From Streptomyces sp. BR123 (GTDB taxonomy: Bacteria > Actinomycetota > Actinomycetes > Streptomycetales > Streptomycetaceae): a DNA stretch of 48,140 nt. Both the position numbers and the translations under genes were made by a program. The notes beneath the pieces are model-generated. The model saw only the letters and a list, made by a program, of their open reading frames with translations, did no database searches and had not been told where the DNA came from. Location: NCBI RefSeq assembly GCF_013401435.1, contig NZ_JACBGN010000021.1, positions 1-48,140 on the forward strand, in the 5' to 3' direction. This document shows positions 17,501 through 25,240 of the stretch, in pieces; within the stretch, counting starts at the first letter, position 1; the number at the start of each line of letters is the position of its first letter.

Positions 17501-19093
17501 GCGACACACGCTGCCGGCAATCCCATCGAGATGCGTCGGATGAGCATGGGGGCCGAGTGCCAAGTTGCCTTCGAGCGCGGTGGAGTCGAGACACGCAGGG
17601 TTCACTACGAACTGCACGGCAAGCGGGCTGCTCTTGGCTTCAGGCTCGACGTCGATGCAGTGCGCATCCTGCTTGAGCCTCTCGATACATCCGACGCCAT
17701 CGTGAGGTCCTACCTGTCCTCCCCATCCTGGCGGTCCCTGGCCTTCTCGTACGAAGTCGCTGAGCATCCCGCACTGACAGACATCTCCAACAGGTTCCAG
17801 CGCGAGCGGCTGACGCAGGTCTATTTGACGGCCTTCGCCCTCGAAGGTCTCGACGGCGAGCGCACCGCGGCTCAGGTACGTGCTGCGCTGGCGAAGGGTG
17901 CGTGGACTGGGCATCTGCCCCAGATATTCAGCGTGCTCTACCGGGACAACAACGGCCCTGAGCAGATCCTCGACAACGACCGCTTGGTGTCAGGCCTCAT
18001 GGAACTAGTTCAGGACAGCCGGGTGACAGCTGCCGTGGACCAGGCTGCGGAACTCCTCGTCGCCCCGGACATCGCTGTCCGCACCGAAGATCTGGCGCAG
18101 CGGGCCTACCGAGACACCATGGCAGCAGCGATACTTGCCGCGGCCCAGCGCGCCTGTCCCGACACCCAGGACGGGGACCTGATCGTCGACGTCCTGCCCG
18201 GCGCAAGGCCCGGCGATCAGACAGTGGTGTGGCTCAGCGAAACGTCGATCGGTGGACTCGGAATCATCGAGCACCTGGTGCGCTACTACGGGCAGGACCC
18301 CCGGCGTTTCTGGGGGCTCGTCACCAGTGCACTTGCCCCCAGCGACTACGAGTACGTCGACGCCACACTGACGCGGCTGCTTCAGCACCTGTCCGATGAG
18401 CCCAGCGGCGATGCAGCCGAATCCATCAGGACACTGCGCGGCGCCGAAAACGCCGAGGAGGCCCAGGAGGCATTGAACGGGCTGCTGGCTGCCTGGGAGG
18501 AGTTGGACGGACGCCCCCGGCGAACCGCAGTGTCCGCGTTGTCGACGCGGCTCCTCCGCCCGGGATCGGGCCCCGACACAGATATGCAGGCATTGTCGCT
18601 GGTCAACGCTTGGACGGACCTCGAGCAGCGTCTCGGGATCGAAGTCGATGCTCGAGTGATGGCGTACGCCGTCGGCTCGAACCGACTTCACCTCGGTGGG
18701 AGCCGCACACTGACCGCAGACCAGGCCTTCAGCCTCCTCTGGCCACGCGGCCGCCAAGCTCGCACTCAGGACCTACAGCATTACCAGCCATATGTAGATT
18801 TCCCAGTGCTCGACCGGCTACTTGTCCACGCCGCCCACAACGACCGCTTCCCTGAGGTGGACGTCACTGCCACCAACTGGGCCCTGGCCTACCAGAAGGC
18901 GATGTCTGAGAGCGCAGCCGTCGAACTCGTCTGCCGTGCGAGCGAGGCGCAGGCCATGGCGGAAGCTGTCGTCCGCGTGCCGGCACTCCCAGTGGACAGG
19001 GACTTCCTCCGTGTCTACGGGGAGGTTCGTGGTTACGCCAGACATCGGGACGAGTTGCGCGTCCGAGTGGAGTTGAGGGAGGCAGTCCAGTGA
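14585..19093 (+). CDS. dpdJ: DpdJ, very large DEVH helicase
   Basis: A 1502-residue superfamily 2 helicase, the largest protein in the window. Walker A AGTGSGKT is at residues 200-207, DEVH at 398-401, LSATLRD near 429, and motif VI QRRGRAGR from Q641. Between motifs I and II there is a cysteine-rich insertion (CPYLPCPSLDC, then CLKC, about 305-340) that should bind zinc. The 850-residue C-terminal part carries DUF1998-like character at about residues 1170-1290 (for example LSETSIGGLGIIEHLV, CPDTQDGDL), as seen in DrmB/Lhr-related defence helicases. GTG start overlaps the dpdI stop. Probable motor for restriction of DNA without the Dpd mark. Confidence 0.9.
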   Translation: MTDHLDIRFANELLNQLENRELPLLSWGVTESALSEAEVLETIDRLLGSHEAAPAGTSADVVLEELLLRALLHEVQVPVTSPPRYRTRLAESLRLTAGLRQLFDRGGWADEAQPGWWQRQRRLVADYRLHVAARRYPRRDIPAAEVLQELAQLPRWGDVQEHVAAAQLKGRKLARFQLDATRSVFASLNTDRDKGIIVGAGTGSGKTLAFYLPAFAAMAESARPGKAERVHTLALYPRKELLRDQLREAIRTVDSVESALRDRGRRPLRIGALYGDTPWNTRDRRMEPDSRVPNAWARTRQGAVCPYLPCPSLDCGTGDLQWADDDRRHGRERLTCLKCGYTLKHGRIALTRDSLKNDPPDLLFTTTEMLNRCSGDNYLERLLGWRGARTAPSLVLLDEVHTYSGMHGAQVALLLRRWREATRRSITFVGLSATLRDADRFFGQLVGLHPSDVTSIEPADETMESEGREYALALRGDPVAGASLLSTSIQTAMLFGRMLDLDNNRFLYGSTGFLFTDDLDVTNRFYNDLRDAEGGQDRFGRRSDRRKPVLAGLRSSDRDEHAARYVDGQSWDVVEKIGHDLDPGLHLHHLRIGRTSSQDVGVDHDANLTVATASLEVGFNDPRVGLVLQHKAPRDAAAFIQRRGRAGRERGTRPITVVTLSDYGRDRLAYQAYETLFAPEVPARSLPIGNRFVLKIQATQALLDWTSRKLRSRSLWADPRKVLRAPNGYAVSESDRPGHEAVGNLFQALLDKPALQDEFAQHLVRALKISPDEAQALLWEQPRSLLLAVVPTALRRLRSNWSFQRTDAGAKEGALLPEFITRSLFEPLNLPEVDLLLPFPERDSLEQLPIARALREAVPGRVSRRFGHRRDEHRTWLPVPPSGTDALPLTRIVQHADPEGTWHPNGSSDPDGLRVFRPHQLKLEQPTPDISDRSQGFPLWGTQIVVPDDASPTPADIPDPSPWRQRIASISFATHAAGNPIEMRRMSMGAECQVAFERGGVETRRVHYELHGKRAALGFRLDVDAVRILLEPLDTSDAIVRSYLSSPSWRSLAFSYEVAEHPALTDISNRFQRERLTQVYLTAFALEGLDGERTAAQVRAALAKGAWTGHLPQIFSVLYRDNNGPEQILDNDRLVSGLMELVQDSRVTAAVDQAAELLVAPDIAVRTEDLAQRAYRDTMAAAILAAAQRACPDTQDGDLIVDVLPGARPGDQTVVWLSETSIGGLGIIEHLVRYYGQDPRRFWGLVTSALAPSDYEYVDATLTRLLQHLSDEPSGDAAESIRTLRGAENAEEAQEALNGLLAAWEELDGRPRRTAVSALSTRLLRPGSGPDTDMQALSLVNAWTDLEQRLGIEVDARVMAYAVGSNRLHLGGSRTLTADQAFSLLWPRGRQARTQDLQHYQPYVDFPVLDRLLVHAAHNDRFPEVDVTATNWALAYQKAMSESAAVELVCRASEAQAMAEAVVRVPALPVDRDFLRVYGEVRGYARHRDELRVRVELREAVQ

Positions 19094-19608
19094 CGACCCT
19101 GACCAGAACGCTGCGCATCGGTGCACGGACGGGCCTGCGCGTTGATTCGATGCTGTCCGCTGCCCTGATGGCGGAGATGATCAGCCCCAGTAGCGAGGTG
19201 TGGCTGGTTTCGCCTTGGATCACGGACGTTCAAGTGCTGGACAACAGTCACGGCGCCTACGACGCGTTGTTCGGTGACGTACCGCCCAGTGGTTGGCGGC
19301 TGTCAGACAGTCTCGTGCGCATCGCCTCGGCTGGGGCGCAGGTGTATGTGATCACGCGCCCCGATTCCCACAACGGGGCGTTTCTGCAACGGCTTGAGTC
19401 CGCGGAACAGGGCAACCTGCGCATCCGGCGAGATCCAGACGTCCATGAGAAGACGTTGTGCGGGCAGGAGTGGATTCTCACTGGCTCGATGAACTACACG
19501 GTGCGCGGGATGGCGAAGAACGATGAGTCAGTCACCTACAAGGTAGGCGGCCCTGACGCTGCTCAGGCGCGGCTTGATCTGGCTCAGCGGTGGAGGAGTG
19601 GCTCGTGA
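19090..19608 (+). CDS. dpdK: DpdK, phospholipase D-like putative nuclease
   Basis: A 172-residue protein of the PLD superfamily with a single motif: H119-x-K121 followed by G132-S-M-N135. In classic HxKx4D motifs residue 126 would be Asp; here it is Gln, followed by Glu127. PLD nucleases of this size work as dimers, each subunit giving one motif (as in Nuc and BfiI), so DpdK is the best candidate for the DNA-cutting subunit of the restriction arm. It starts at GTG 19090 inside the dpdJ stop and ends overlapping dpdD. The changed Asp could lower activity or simply be a family feature. Confidence 0.85.
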   Translation: MTTLTRTLRIGARTGLRVDSMLSAALMAEMISPSSEVWLVSPWITDVQVLDNSHGAYDALFGDVPPSGWRLSDSLVRIASAGAQVYVITRPDSHNGAFLQRLESAEQGNLRIRRDPDVHEKTLCGQEWILTGSMNYTVRGMAKNDESVTYKVGGPDAAQARLDLAQRWRSGS

Positions 19609-21653
19609 CCCAGGCCCAGCAGCAAACACGCGAAGACGTCGAGAAGTTCCTGCAGCGGTTCTTCGGCCCAGGAAACCGCGCCTGGCCAGGATTGGACGCG
19701 GAGTACCGGCACAAGGACCGCAGCATGCCGTTTGTAGAGGCGCTGCGGCGGGGCGACGACGCACCGATTGTGCTGCCTCGCGCTTACGCCGACAGAGACC
19801 GGTTCGCCATGTATGTGATCGCCCGCGACCAGGGCGATCGGTCGAACACCGCTGAGCTGATCCGTGCCTTCGCTGGACCTACCTACGTCGCATACGAGGA
19901 ACAGGTCGGAATTCAGCCAGTTCGGCTGGATCCGGACGATCCAGTTGAACGGGCACTCCTTGATTTCGCTGGTGACCGTCCCATTTTCCGGCTAGACACC
20001 GGACGGACTCTTGAGCACCGCGGGAACCTCGCTGATGTCCTGCTGTTGATGCAGAAAACTGTGGCCAGCCGGCCTCCCAGGCTGTGGCGAGTCGCCAAGC
20101 CGATCGGTCGGCTCCTTGCGGAGTTCGACGCATCGCTGGCGGCAGGCGCAGAGGCTGCCTCCAGTGTGGTGCTTGATCATTTGGCGGCAGCTGGTGGTGT
20201 GACCGCGACCAACCTTGCCAACTTGAGAATCAAGCGACTCGATCGACTCGGTCGCAGCCGAGAAATCCTCAGCCTCCCGGAGCTTGCCGACGTCGTCAGC
20301 CAGAACCCTCCTGCCCCCGTCAAGGAAGCGATCCTGAACGCCGTCTACGCGGCGCTGGAGGGGCCGCTTGCGGAGAACGATCTCTCGGCTGCACAGGAGT
20401 TGCTCGTGGAACGGGGCCGGTTCGTCCCGGACCTCCTGGACATCAGCGTGGACTCGTTGGGCCCGCAGGCGATCACTGTTCTCTTGATGGCGGCAACTGT
20501 TCTTGATGACGTATCGACACTCCACCGTCTTGTGGAAGCGGTGCAGCATGCGGACCGTGCTGACGAGCTCTCTCCACTGGTGTGGGATGACTCCCGGAGA
20601 GCACTCCAGGGGCGGCACGAGGAAACCGCCGACAATCCGCAGACGTCAGCTCAGTTGGAGCCAACTGCCGAGGAAGCGGCACAGGAGGCGACCGTAGCGC
20701 ATCTACCTGTCGATTCCTGGCAGTCTCTTCTGGCTGCCGTGACAGCGAGGTCAAGCGAAGGCAAGTTGGCTCTTGAGAACCGGAGTTGGATGTCCTGGCC
20801 CTCGCCCGCAACTGAAGATGCGGCCCTCGCCGCGTTCCTTGACGGCTTGGAGAACCACGCCGCGGAAGAGGCGTGGCGAGCGGTCGGCGCGTTCATCGAT
20901 GCCGTCGGGTACGAGGCGCCGGCCGGGCTGACCGCTCACGCGTTTATCCGTAATGCGGTGACATTTGACCGCTTCGGTCCCGGGGACCTCGCTGTGCTGC
21001 AGGCCCTCACGGAGATCGCACTCCGTGCCGCGCCTTCAGCACGGACCTACACGGATCTCCTTGACGAGATCGGCGCAGAGCGCGGTCGTTGGGTCTCGCC
21101 CGAGCGGGCGCCGATTGCCTTGGACTTCGTCGACAGGCTCTTCCTGGCCGCGTGCCCCAACACAGAGGCGCGCAGCAATCTGGCGTACGCGCTGTTGGAG
21201 CCCCTGTGGCTGCATCAACAAAGGCTCGAAAGAGCAGACTGGGCCTTCGCCCAGCGCCTTTCACGAGAACTCGACATAGCGTTCGAGTGGGAGCCCCCTG
21301 CCGGGGATGGCGATCAGGGCGAGTCGCCTTCTGAGATCCCACCGCTTACGCTTTTGTTGTACTCGCTGGACGAAGCCGTACTCGCTCGTTGCCGTGAAGA
21401 GGTCGGGCGACTCGCGCCAGCGGTGAAGGTGACGACGGCCTCAGACCACGTCGGTACGCCTCAGTTGCGGCAGAAGGCCCGCACTGCTGATGTGATCGTC
21501 CTTGCCACGCGCTGTGCGAAGCACGCCGCGACCGGCTTCATCGACCAGCACGCCGTGACCGAGCACATCGGATATGCCAACGGAAGTGGATCGGCCTCGC
21601 TTCTGCGCGCGGCCGTGGACAAACTCCGTGCTGCGGCAGCTGCGTCCTCCTGA
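19605..21653 (+). CDS. dpdD: DpdD, Dpd system protein with DUF2325-like C-terminus
   Basis: A 682-residue protein, last gene of the plus-strand operon. The first 600 residues are mainly helical without known catalytic motifs. The last 90 (from about LLLYSLDEAVLARC through ADVIVLATRCAKHAA to NGSGSASLLRA) have the alternating beta-alpha pattern and the Ser/Gly ending of DUF2325, a Rossmann-like domain of unknown ligand. GTG 19605 is chosen because GGAGGAG (19592-19598) lies at the right distance and it overlaps the dpdK stop; the in-frame GTG 19590 falls ahead of this site. Identification as DpdD is by size, context and exclusion of the other Dpd proteins. Mechanism unknown. Confidence 0.75.
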   Translation: MTQAQQQTREDVEKFLQRFFGPGNRAWPGLDAEYRHKDRSMPFVEALRRGDDAPIVLPRAYADRDRFAMYVIARDQGDRSNTAELIRAFAGPTYVAYEEQVGIQPVRLDPDDPVERALLDFAGDRPIFRLDTGRTLEHRGNLADVLLLMQKTVASRPPRLWRVAKPIGRLLAEFDASLAAGAEAASSVVLDHLAAAGGVTATNLANLRIKRLDRLGRSREILSLPELADVVSQNPPAPVKEAILNAVYAALEGPLAENDLSAAQELLVERGRFVPDLLDISVDSLGPQAITVLLMAATVLDDVSTLHRLVEAVQHADRADELSPLVWDDSRRALQGRHEETADNPQTSAQLEPTAEEAAQEATVAHLPVDSWQSLLAAVTARSSEGKLALENRSWMSWPSPATEDAALAAFLDGLENHAAEEAWRAVGAFIDAVGYEAPAGLTAHAFIRNAVTFDRFGPGDLAVLQALTEIALRAAPSARTYTDLLDEIGAERGRWVSPERAPIALDFVDRLFLAACPNTEARSNLAYALLEPLWLHQQRLERADWAFAQRLSRELDIAFEWEPPAGDGDQGESPSEIPPLTLLLYSLDEAVLARCREEVGRLAPAVKVTTASDHVGTPQLRQKARTADVIVLATRCAKHAATGFIDQHAVTEHIGYANGSGSASLLRAAVDKLRAAAAASS

Positions 21654-21658
21654 CAGAC

Positions 21659-21692
21659 GCGGTGGCTGCCCAGCCCACTGGGCAGCCACCGC
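21659..21692. terminator. strong bidirectional terminator hairpin between dpdD and dpdB
   Basis: A perfect 15-base stem, GCGGTGGCTGCCCAG (21659-21673) with CTGGGCAGCCACCGC (21678-21692), closes a four-base CCCA loop. It starts 6 bases after the dpdD stop and lies 20 bases beyond the stop of the converging dpdB gene, so it can end transcription from both sides. Confidence 0.85.
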
Positions 21693-21711
21693 AGCCGGTC
21701 ATTGAGCGGTA

Positions 21712-22809
21712 CTACCTGGCGACGAGCGCCTGGAGGTAGCTGCTCAGGAGCCGGACGTCTCCCGAGGTGTTCTGGAGGCTGTTCCACTTGCGCTCTTGGC
21801 CATCGGGGAGCGTCCAGGAGCCTGAGGTCCACGCCACATGCTCTTCCAGACCCCGCAGGGTGGAACGAACCTGGTCCCAGTCGACCTTCTCAACCGGGAC
21901 GTCGGCAGTAAGCCTGTCCATGACGAAGCCCATGGCCTGGATGCCCACGCCGTGGGTCAGCCTCGACTCCTTCGGCGGCTTGTTCCACGCTTCCCGGAAG
22001 ATGCTCTCGACGGGCTGCCAGAACGCCAGCAGATGAGCCAGCATCCGCTCCTCGTCCCCGGTGCCGTCGGCGGCGTTTCGGTACTGGAACAGGGCGCCCT
22101 CGTAGATGCTGTGCTCCAGCATCTTAAGAACGCTGTTGTCCTTGATGTTGCCGGTGGGGGATGTGGGGCTGCTAACCCTTCCGCTGAAGGGACCGTCTCC
22201 CATGTTCAGAAGAACCATGAGCCTCGCGGCGAGCTGGCGGCGGGCGTACGAACGCGGCAGTTGGCCCGTGGTCTCGGGCAGGAGCTCGTACACGAGCCCC
22301 TTGGGGAGTGGCTTCGTGGAGTTGACCAAGATGAACTGCGACCGCTGCTCTTCCTGTCCGGAGGCGATGAAGCCCACGGCTGCGACAGGGAACTCATGGA
22401 GATCAGCGTCTCTGATCGCCGCGCTACGCTGCTGTCCATCCACGAGCCAGGCCGGCTTGTCTTCGTCGGCCAGCGACTCATCGACTGGAATGATCAGCTC
22501 GCCGGGGATGGAGTACTTCACGTCGCCGCCGCGGACCGCAGGTTCAAACCTCACACGCTCGTCGAACGCGAGGACCAGGGCGTTAGGGAGCATCGCCCCC
22601 TCGGACTCAATGTAGCGGCGGATTGAGCGGATGTGGCTGAGGACCTCGGGCCGCTGGTACCCCTGCAACCGCTTCTGGCCGTCACGGCGGACGCGTGAGA
22701 CGGCCGCAAAGTCGTGCAGTTTCTTGCCGTCGACCGCGAAGCAGTAGATCTCCTTGCTGCCTTGAAGCACCTTGAGGGCGGGGAGCCTCAGTTCGTATCG
22801 GTCGGCCAC
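21712..22809 (-). CDS. dpdB: DpdB copy 1, DGQHR/ParB-like partner of DpdA
   Basis: A 365-residue protein of the DndB/DGQHR group. The signature DGQQRS starts at D124, preceded by the family block GYQRPEVLSHIRSI (about 49) and PNALVLAF (about 77). DpdB is needed with DpdA for insertion of preQ0 into DNA in Salmonella Montevideo and is reported to act as an ATPase. It is the last gene of the minus-strand group dpdC-dpdB-dpdA-dpdB, 50 bases after dpdA, with ATG 22809. It is clearly related to the other copy at 24098-25240: both have the GYQRPE block and both place DGQQRS at residue 124, but the sequences have diverged widely, so this is an old duplication or two separate lineages rather than a recent copy. 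Confidence 0.85.
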   Translation of the reverse strand: MADRYELRLPALKVLQGSKEIYCFAVDGKKLHDFAAVSRVRRDGQKRLQGYQRPEVLSHIRSIRRYIESEGAMLPNALVLAFDERVRFEPAVRGGDVKYSIPGELIIPVDESLADEDKPAWLVDGQQRSAAIRDADLHEFPVAAVGFIASGQEEQRSQFILVNSTKPLPKGLVYELLPETTGQLPRSYARRQLAARLMVLLNMGDGPFSGRVSSPTSPTGNIKDNSVLKMLEHSIYEGALFQYRNAADGTGDEERMLAHLLAFWQPVESIFREAWNKPPKESRLTHGVGIQAMGFVMDRLTADVPVEKVDWDQVRSTLRGLEEHVAWTSGSWTLPDGQERKWNSLQNTSGDVRLLSSYLQALVAR

Positions 22810-22859
22810 GCTGTCTCCTGTTTGAGTTCTTTTTGGGCGTTTGGTGCTGAGATTGGCGA

Positions 22860-24101
22860 CTATGCGAACGTCAGCTTGCGCATCTTGGCTTCGAGTACGG
22901 TCATGTTATGGAATCCGCGGCGCTTGTTTCGCTCCGATCCACGGAAGATGACCATCTCGATCTTGTGTTCCTTGCACAGGTCACACGGGCAGTGACGCCA
23001 TGGCCTGTCGGCAAGCGTCGGCCTGTACTTTTCTACCTGCTTCAGCTTCTTGGCGTCGCCGAGGAGCGTCTGATATCCCCGCAGGGCATCCATGACCTCG
23101 TCGACGTCCACCGCATCCTCGTCAAACTTACGCAGCAGTTGAAGGCATTCCCGCTCCGCCTTGATGGCCTCGGATTGCGACACCACGCCGGCAAGAATCA
23201 GACGCTTGAGCGTCGGGTTTCCATCGACCTGCGGAACCCTGATGGCCATATAGGGGCCGTTGGCGGTGTGGTAGTTGTTGCGTTCATCCATGAACGCTTG
23301 GCGGAAGGCCGAGGTGCTGTCGAAACTTTCGACGTGATATTTTGAGAATTCTTCCATGCTGTCAATGCGGGTGATGCCAAGTAGATGGAGGTCTACGCCG
23401 TCCGCGCGGACTCTAGAAATCCTCTTGAGACAATCAAGGATTTCGGGAGTCTTCAGCGGGACCATGCCGCCGAGGGCAATTCGCCTGTAACCCATCTTCT
23501 GGAGTCGAGCGACACTGTCTGCATAGCTGTCCGGGCTCCACCCCTGGGCTGCACCCACCGGTTCGAGCTTGTTGGCTTCGTCGCGGACCTTCGCATTGCG
23601 GGCCTCTACGGCGGCAATGAACTTCTCCGCCAACTCAAGCGAGATCTCGCGACGCTTCACCCATGCAGGATTTGCATCCTGATCAGACAAGTCGGGGTCG
23701 TATCCGAAAATTACATGGTCGATGCTGATTCCCGCATTGAACCGGCAGCCCATATAGAAGTCCAGGACTTCCTCAACGGAATATGGCGGGTACTCTTCGT
23801 CGATATAGTTGAATGCGCCGCAGTCCCCGAGACTCGTCATGGTTGCCGGGAGGCGAAAGAAATCTCTGACTCCGAGTCGATAGAGTCGCTCGCGCTGAGG
23901 AGCGCTGTATTTTCCTGCTCCCTTAGCCGATCCATCGACGATAGCCTTGCTCACCAGCACTCCGTCATACGGGGCTGGCTTTACGGCCTGGTGTGCGTAG
24001 AAATCGTCCCTCTGGCGGACCCGATAAGGGGAGTACTCATCATTGATGAAGTCGTAGGTTGGGCTGACTTGGTCTTGACTGTCCGGAAAGAAGAATCTCA
24101 C
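22860..24101 (-). CDS. dpdA: DpdA, TGT-like DNA guanine transglycosylase (preQ0 insertion)
   Basis: A 413-residue member of the tRNA-guanine transglycosylase superfamily adapted to DNA: it swaps a guanine base in DNA for preQ0. The N-terminus PDSQDQVSPTYDF is typical of DpdA. The barrel includes RIALGGMVPLKTPEIL and LHLLGITRIDSM, matching TGT's LGG and HLLG blocks, and the expected nucleophile aspartate is D261 in ESFDST. The zinc site is CPCDLC followed 21 residues later by a histidine (GFHN), close to TGT's CxCxxC-H. GTG start overlaps the stop of the upstream dpdB copy (GTGA). This gene is less GC-rich than its surroundings (half G+C at 23341-23400 by hand count), suggesting acquisition from elsewhere. 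Confidence 0.93.
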   Translation of the reverse strand: MRFFFPDSQDQVSPTYDFINDEYSPYRVRQRDDFYAHQAVKPAPYDGVLVSKAIVDGSAKGAGKYSAPQRERLYRLGVRDFFRLPATMTSLGDCGAFNYIDEEYPPYSVEEVLDFYMGCRFNAGISIDHVIFGYDPDLSDQDANPAWVKRREISLELAEKFIAAVEARNAKVRDEANKLEPVGAAQGWSPDSYADSVARLQKMGYRRIALGGMVPLKTPEILDCLKRISRVRADGVDLHLLGITRIDSMEEFSKYHVESFDSTSAFRQAFMDERNNYHTANGPYMAIRVPQVDGNPTLKRLILAGVVSQSEAIKAERECLQLLRKFDEDAVDVDEVMDALRGYQTLLGDAKKLKQVEKYRPTLADRPWRHCPCDLCKEHKIEMVIFRGSERNKRRGFHNMTVLEAKMRKLTFA

Positions 24102-25240
24102 GACGCGCTCATCCTCGACTCACGGTACACACGGATCAGATAGTTCGACAGAATGTTGATGTGTCGCCCAACATTCTCCAGTTCGTTCCAGGAATAGTTG
24201 ATCTCGGGCCAGCGCCCCTCAGTCCAATGGCAGTGCGGCTTGATGAGCGACAGTTCGGCCATGACCCTGCTGTAAGCGTCGTCCGAATCTATATCCGCAC
24301 TGAACAGCACTCTCTCCATCACTCGATCCATGAGCCGGCCCATGGATCGAATACCAATACCGTGCATGAGTCGGCTTTGAGTTGGGGCAAGCCCCCACGC
24401 TTCTGGGAAGGTGTCCTTCACGGCAGTCCAGTAGACGACAAGAATGTTGCGGATGGTTGCAGTGTCAGTCGTACCGCTGGACAGGTTCTTATAGGGGAAG
24501 AGGACGCCCGAGCCGGACAAGGACTCAGTGATGGCCTGGAGGAGACTGTTGTCCTTGACTACAGCCTCGGACTTCTTGCTCGCCGTCGTCGATGCCTGCT
24601 TGATCAAGCCCTTGAACGGTGAATCACTGTCCTGATTGAGTGCGTTCACCAGAATCGCAGGGAGCTTGCGTGCCGAGAGTTTCGTGGGCAGCTGGGTGTT
24701 GACTTCAGGCAGGAGTTCGGAGACGAGGTTGCCGGGCAATGGTGAAACCGTGTTGACGCGCAGGAACTGGTCACGTTGGATGTCCAGGTCTTCGGCCACG
24801 AATCCTGCCACGGTGATCGGTAGTTTCGAGTTCCGTGTGCGGGCGAGGGCCAGGCTTCGCTGCTGGCCGTCCACGATAAGTGCCGGGCGCGGCTCTTCCG
24901 GTGATGCCGGCAGAGGGATCTCCAAAGTTCCGATCGTGGCAAGTCCGTCGCTGGGGTTGGGGCCCCGGCTTCCCTTGAACCGGACCGCAGCGGGGAGTGC
25001 GAGGATGAGGCCGTTCGGGAACAGGACGTCGTCGCCGTCGAGGTACTCCAAGATCTGCTTGACGTGTTGCCTCTTCTCGGGACGCTGGTAGCCGAGGAGC
25101 TTTCCGGCCTCATCACGCGAGATTCGTGCAACGTCCGCGACAAGGTCAACTTCCCCTGCCTCCAGCGCAAACAGGTAGAGGGGAATCTTCGGGTTCTGCT
25201 CGATACGCAGGGCCCGGCGTCTGATCACGTTCTCTGTCAC
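24098..25240 (-). CDS. dpdB: DpdB copy 2, DGQHR/ParB-like partner of DpdA
   Basis: A 380-residue DGQHR protein, with DGQQRS at residue 124, GYQRPEKRQHVKQI near 49 and FPNGLILAL near 74. It lies directly upstream of dpdA and is coupled to it and to dpdC by GTGA overlaps at both ends (25237-25240 and 24098-24101). This tight coupling makes it the better candidate for the canonical DpdB. Single dpdB genes are what I know from described clusters, so two copies flanking dpdA are notable. The pair could form a heteromer or serve different target sequences. Confidence 0.87.
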   Translation of the reverse strand: MTENVIRRRALRIEQNPKIPLYLFALEAGEVDLVADVARISRDEAGKLLGYQRPEKRQHVKQILEYLDGDDVLFPNGLILALPAAVRFKGSRGPNPSDGLATIGTLEIPLPASPEEPRPALIVDGQQRSLALARTRNSKLPITVAGFVAEDLDIQRDQFLRVNTVSPLPGNLVSELLPEVNTQLPTKLSARKLPAILVNALNQDSDSPFKGLIKQASTTASKKSEAVVKDNSLLQAITESLSGSGVLFPYKNLSSGTTDTATIRNILVVYWTAVKDTFPEAWGLAPTQSRLMHGIGIRSMGRLMDRVMERVLFSADIDSDDAYSRVMAELSLIKPHCHWTEGRWPEINYSWNELENVGRHINILSNYLIRVYRESRMSAS

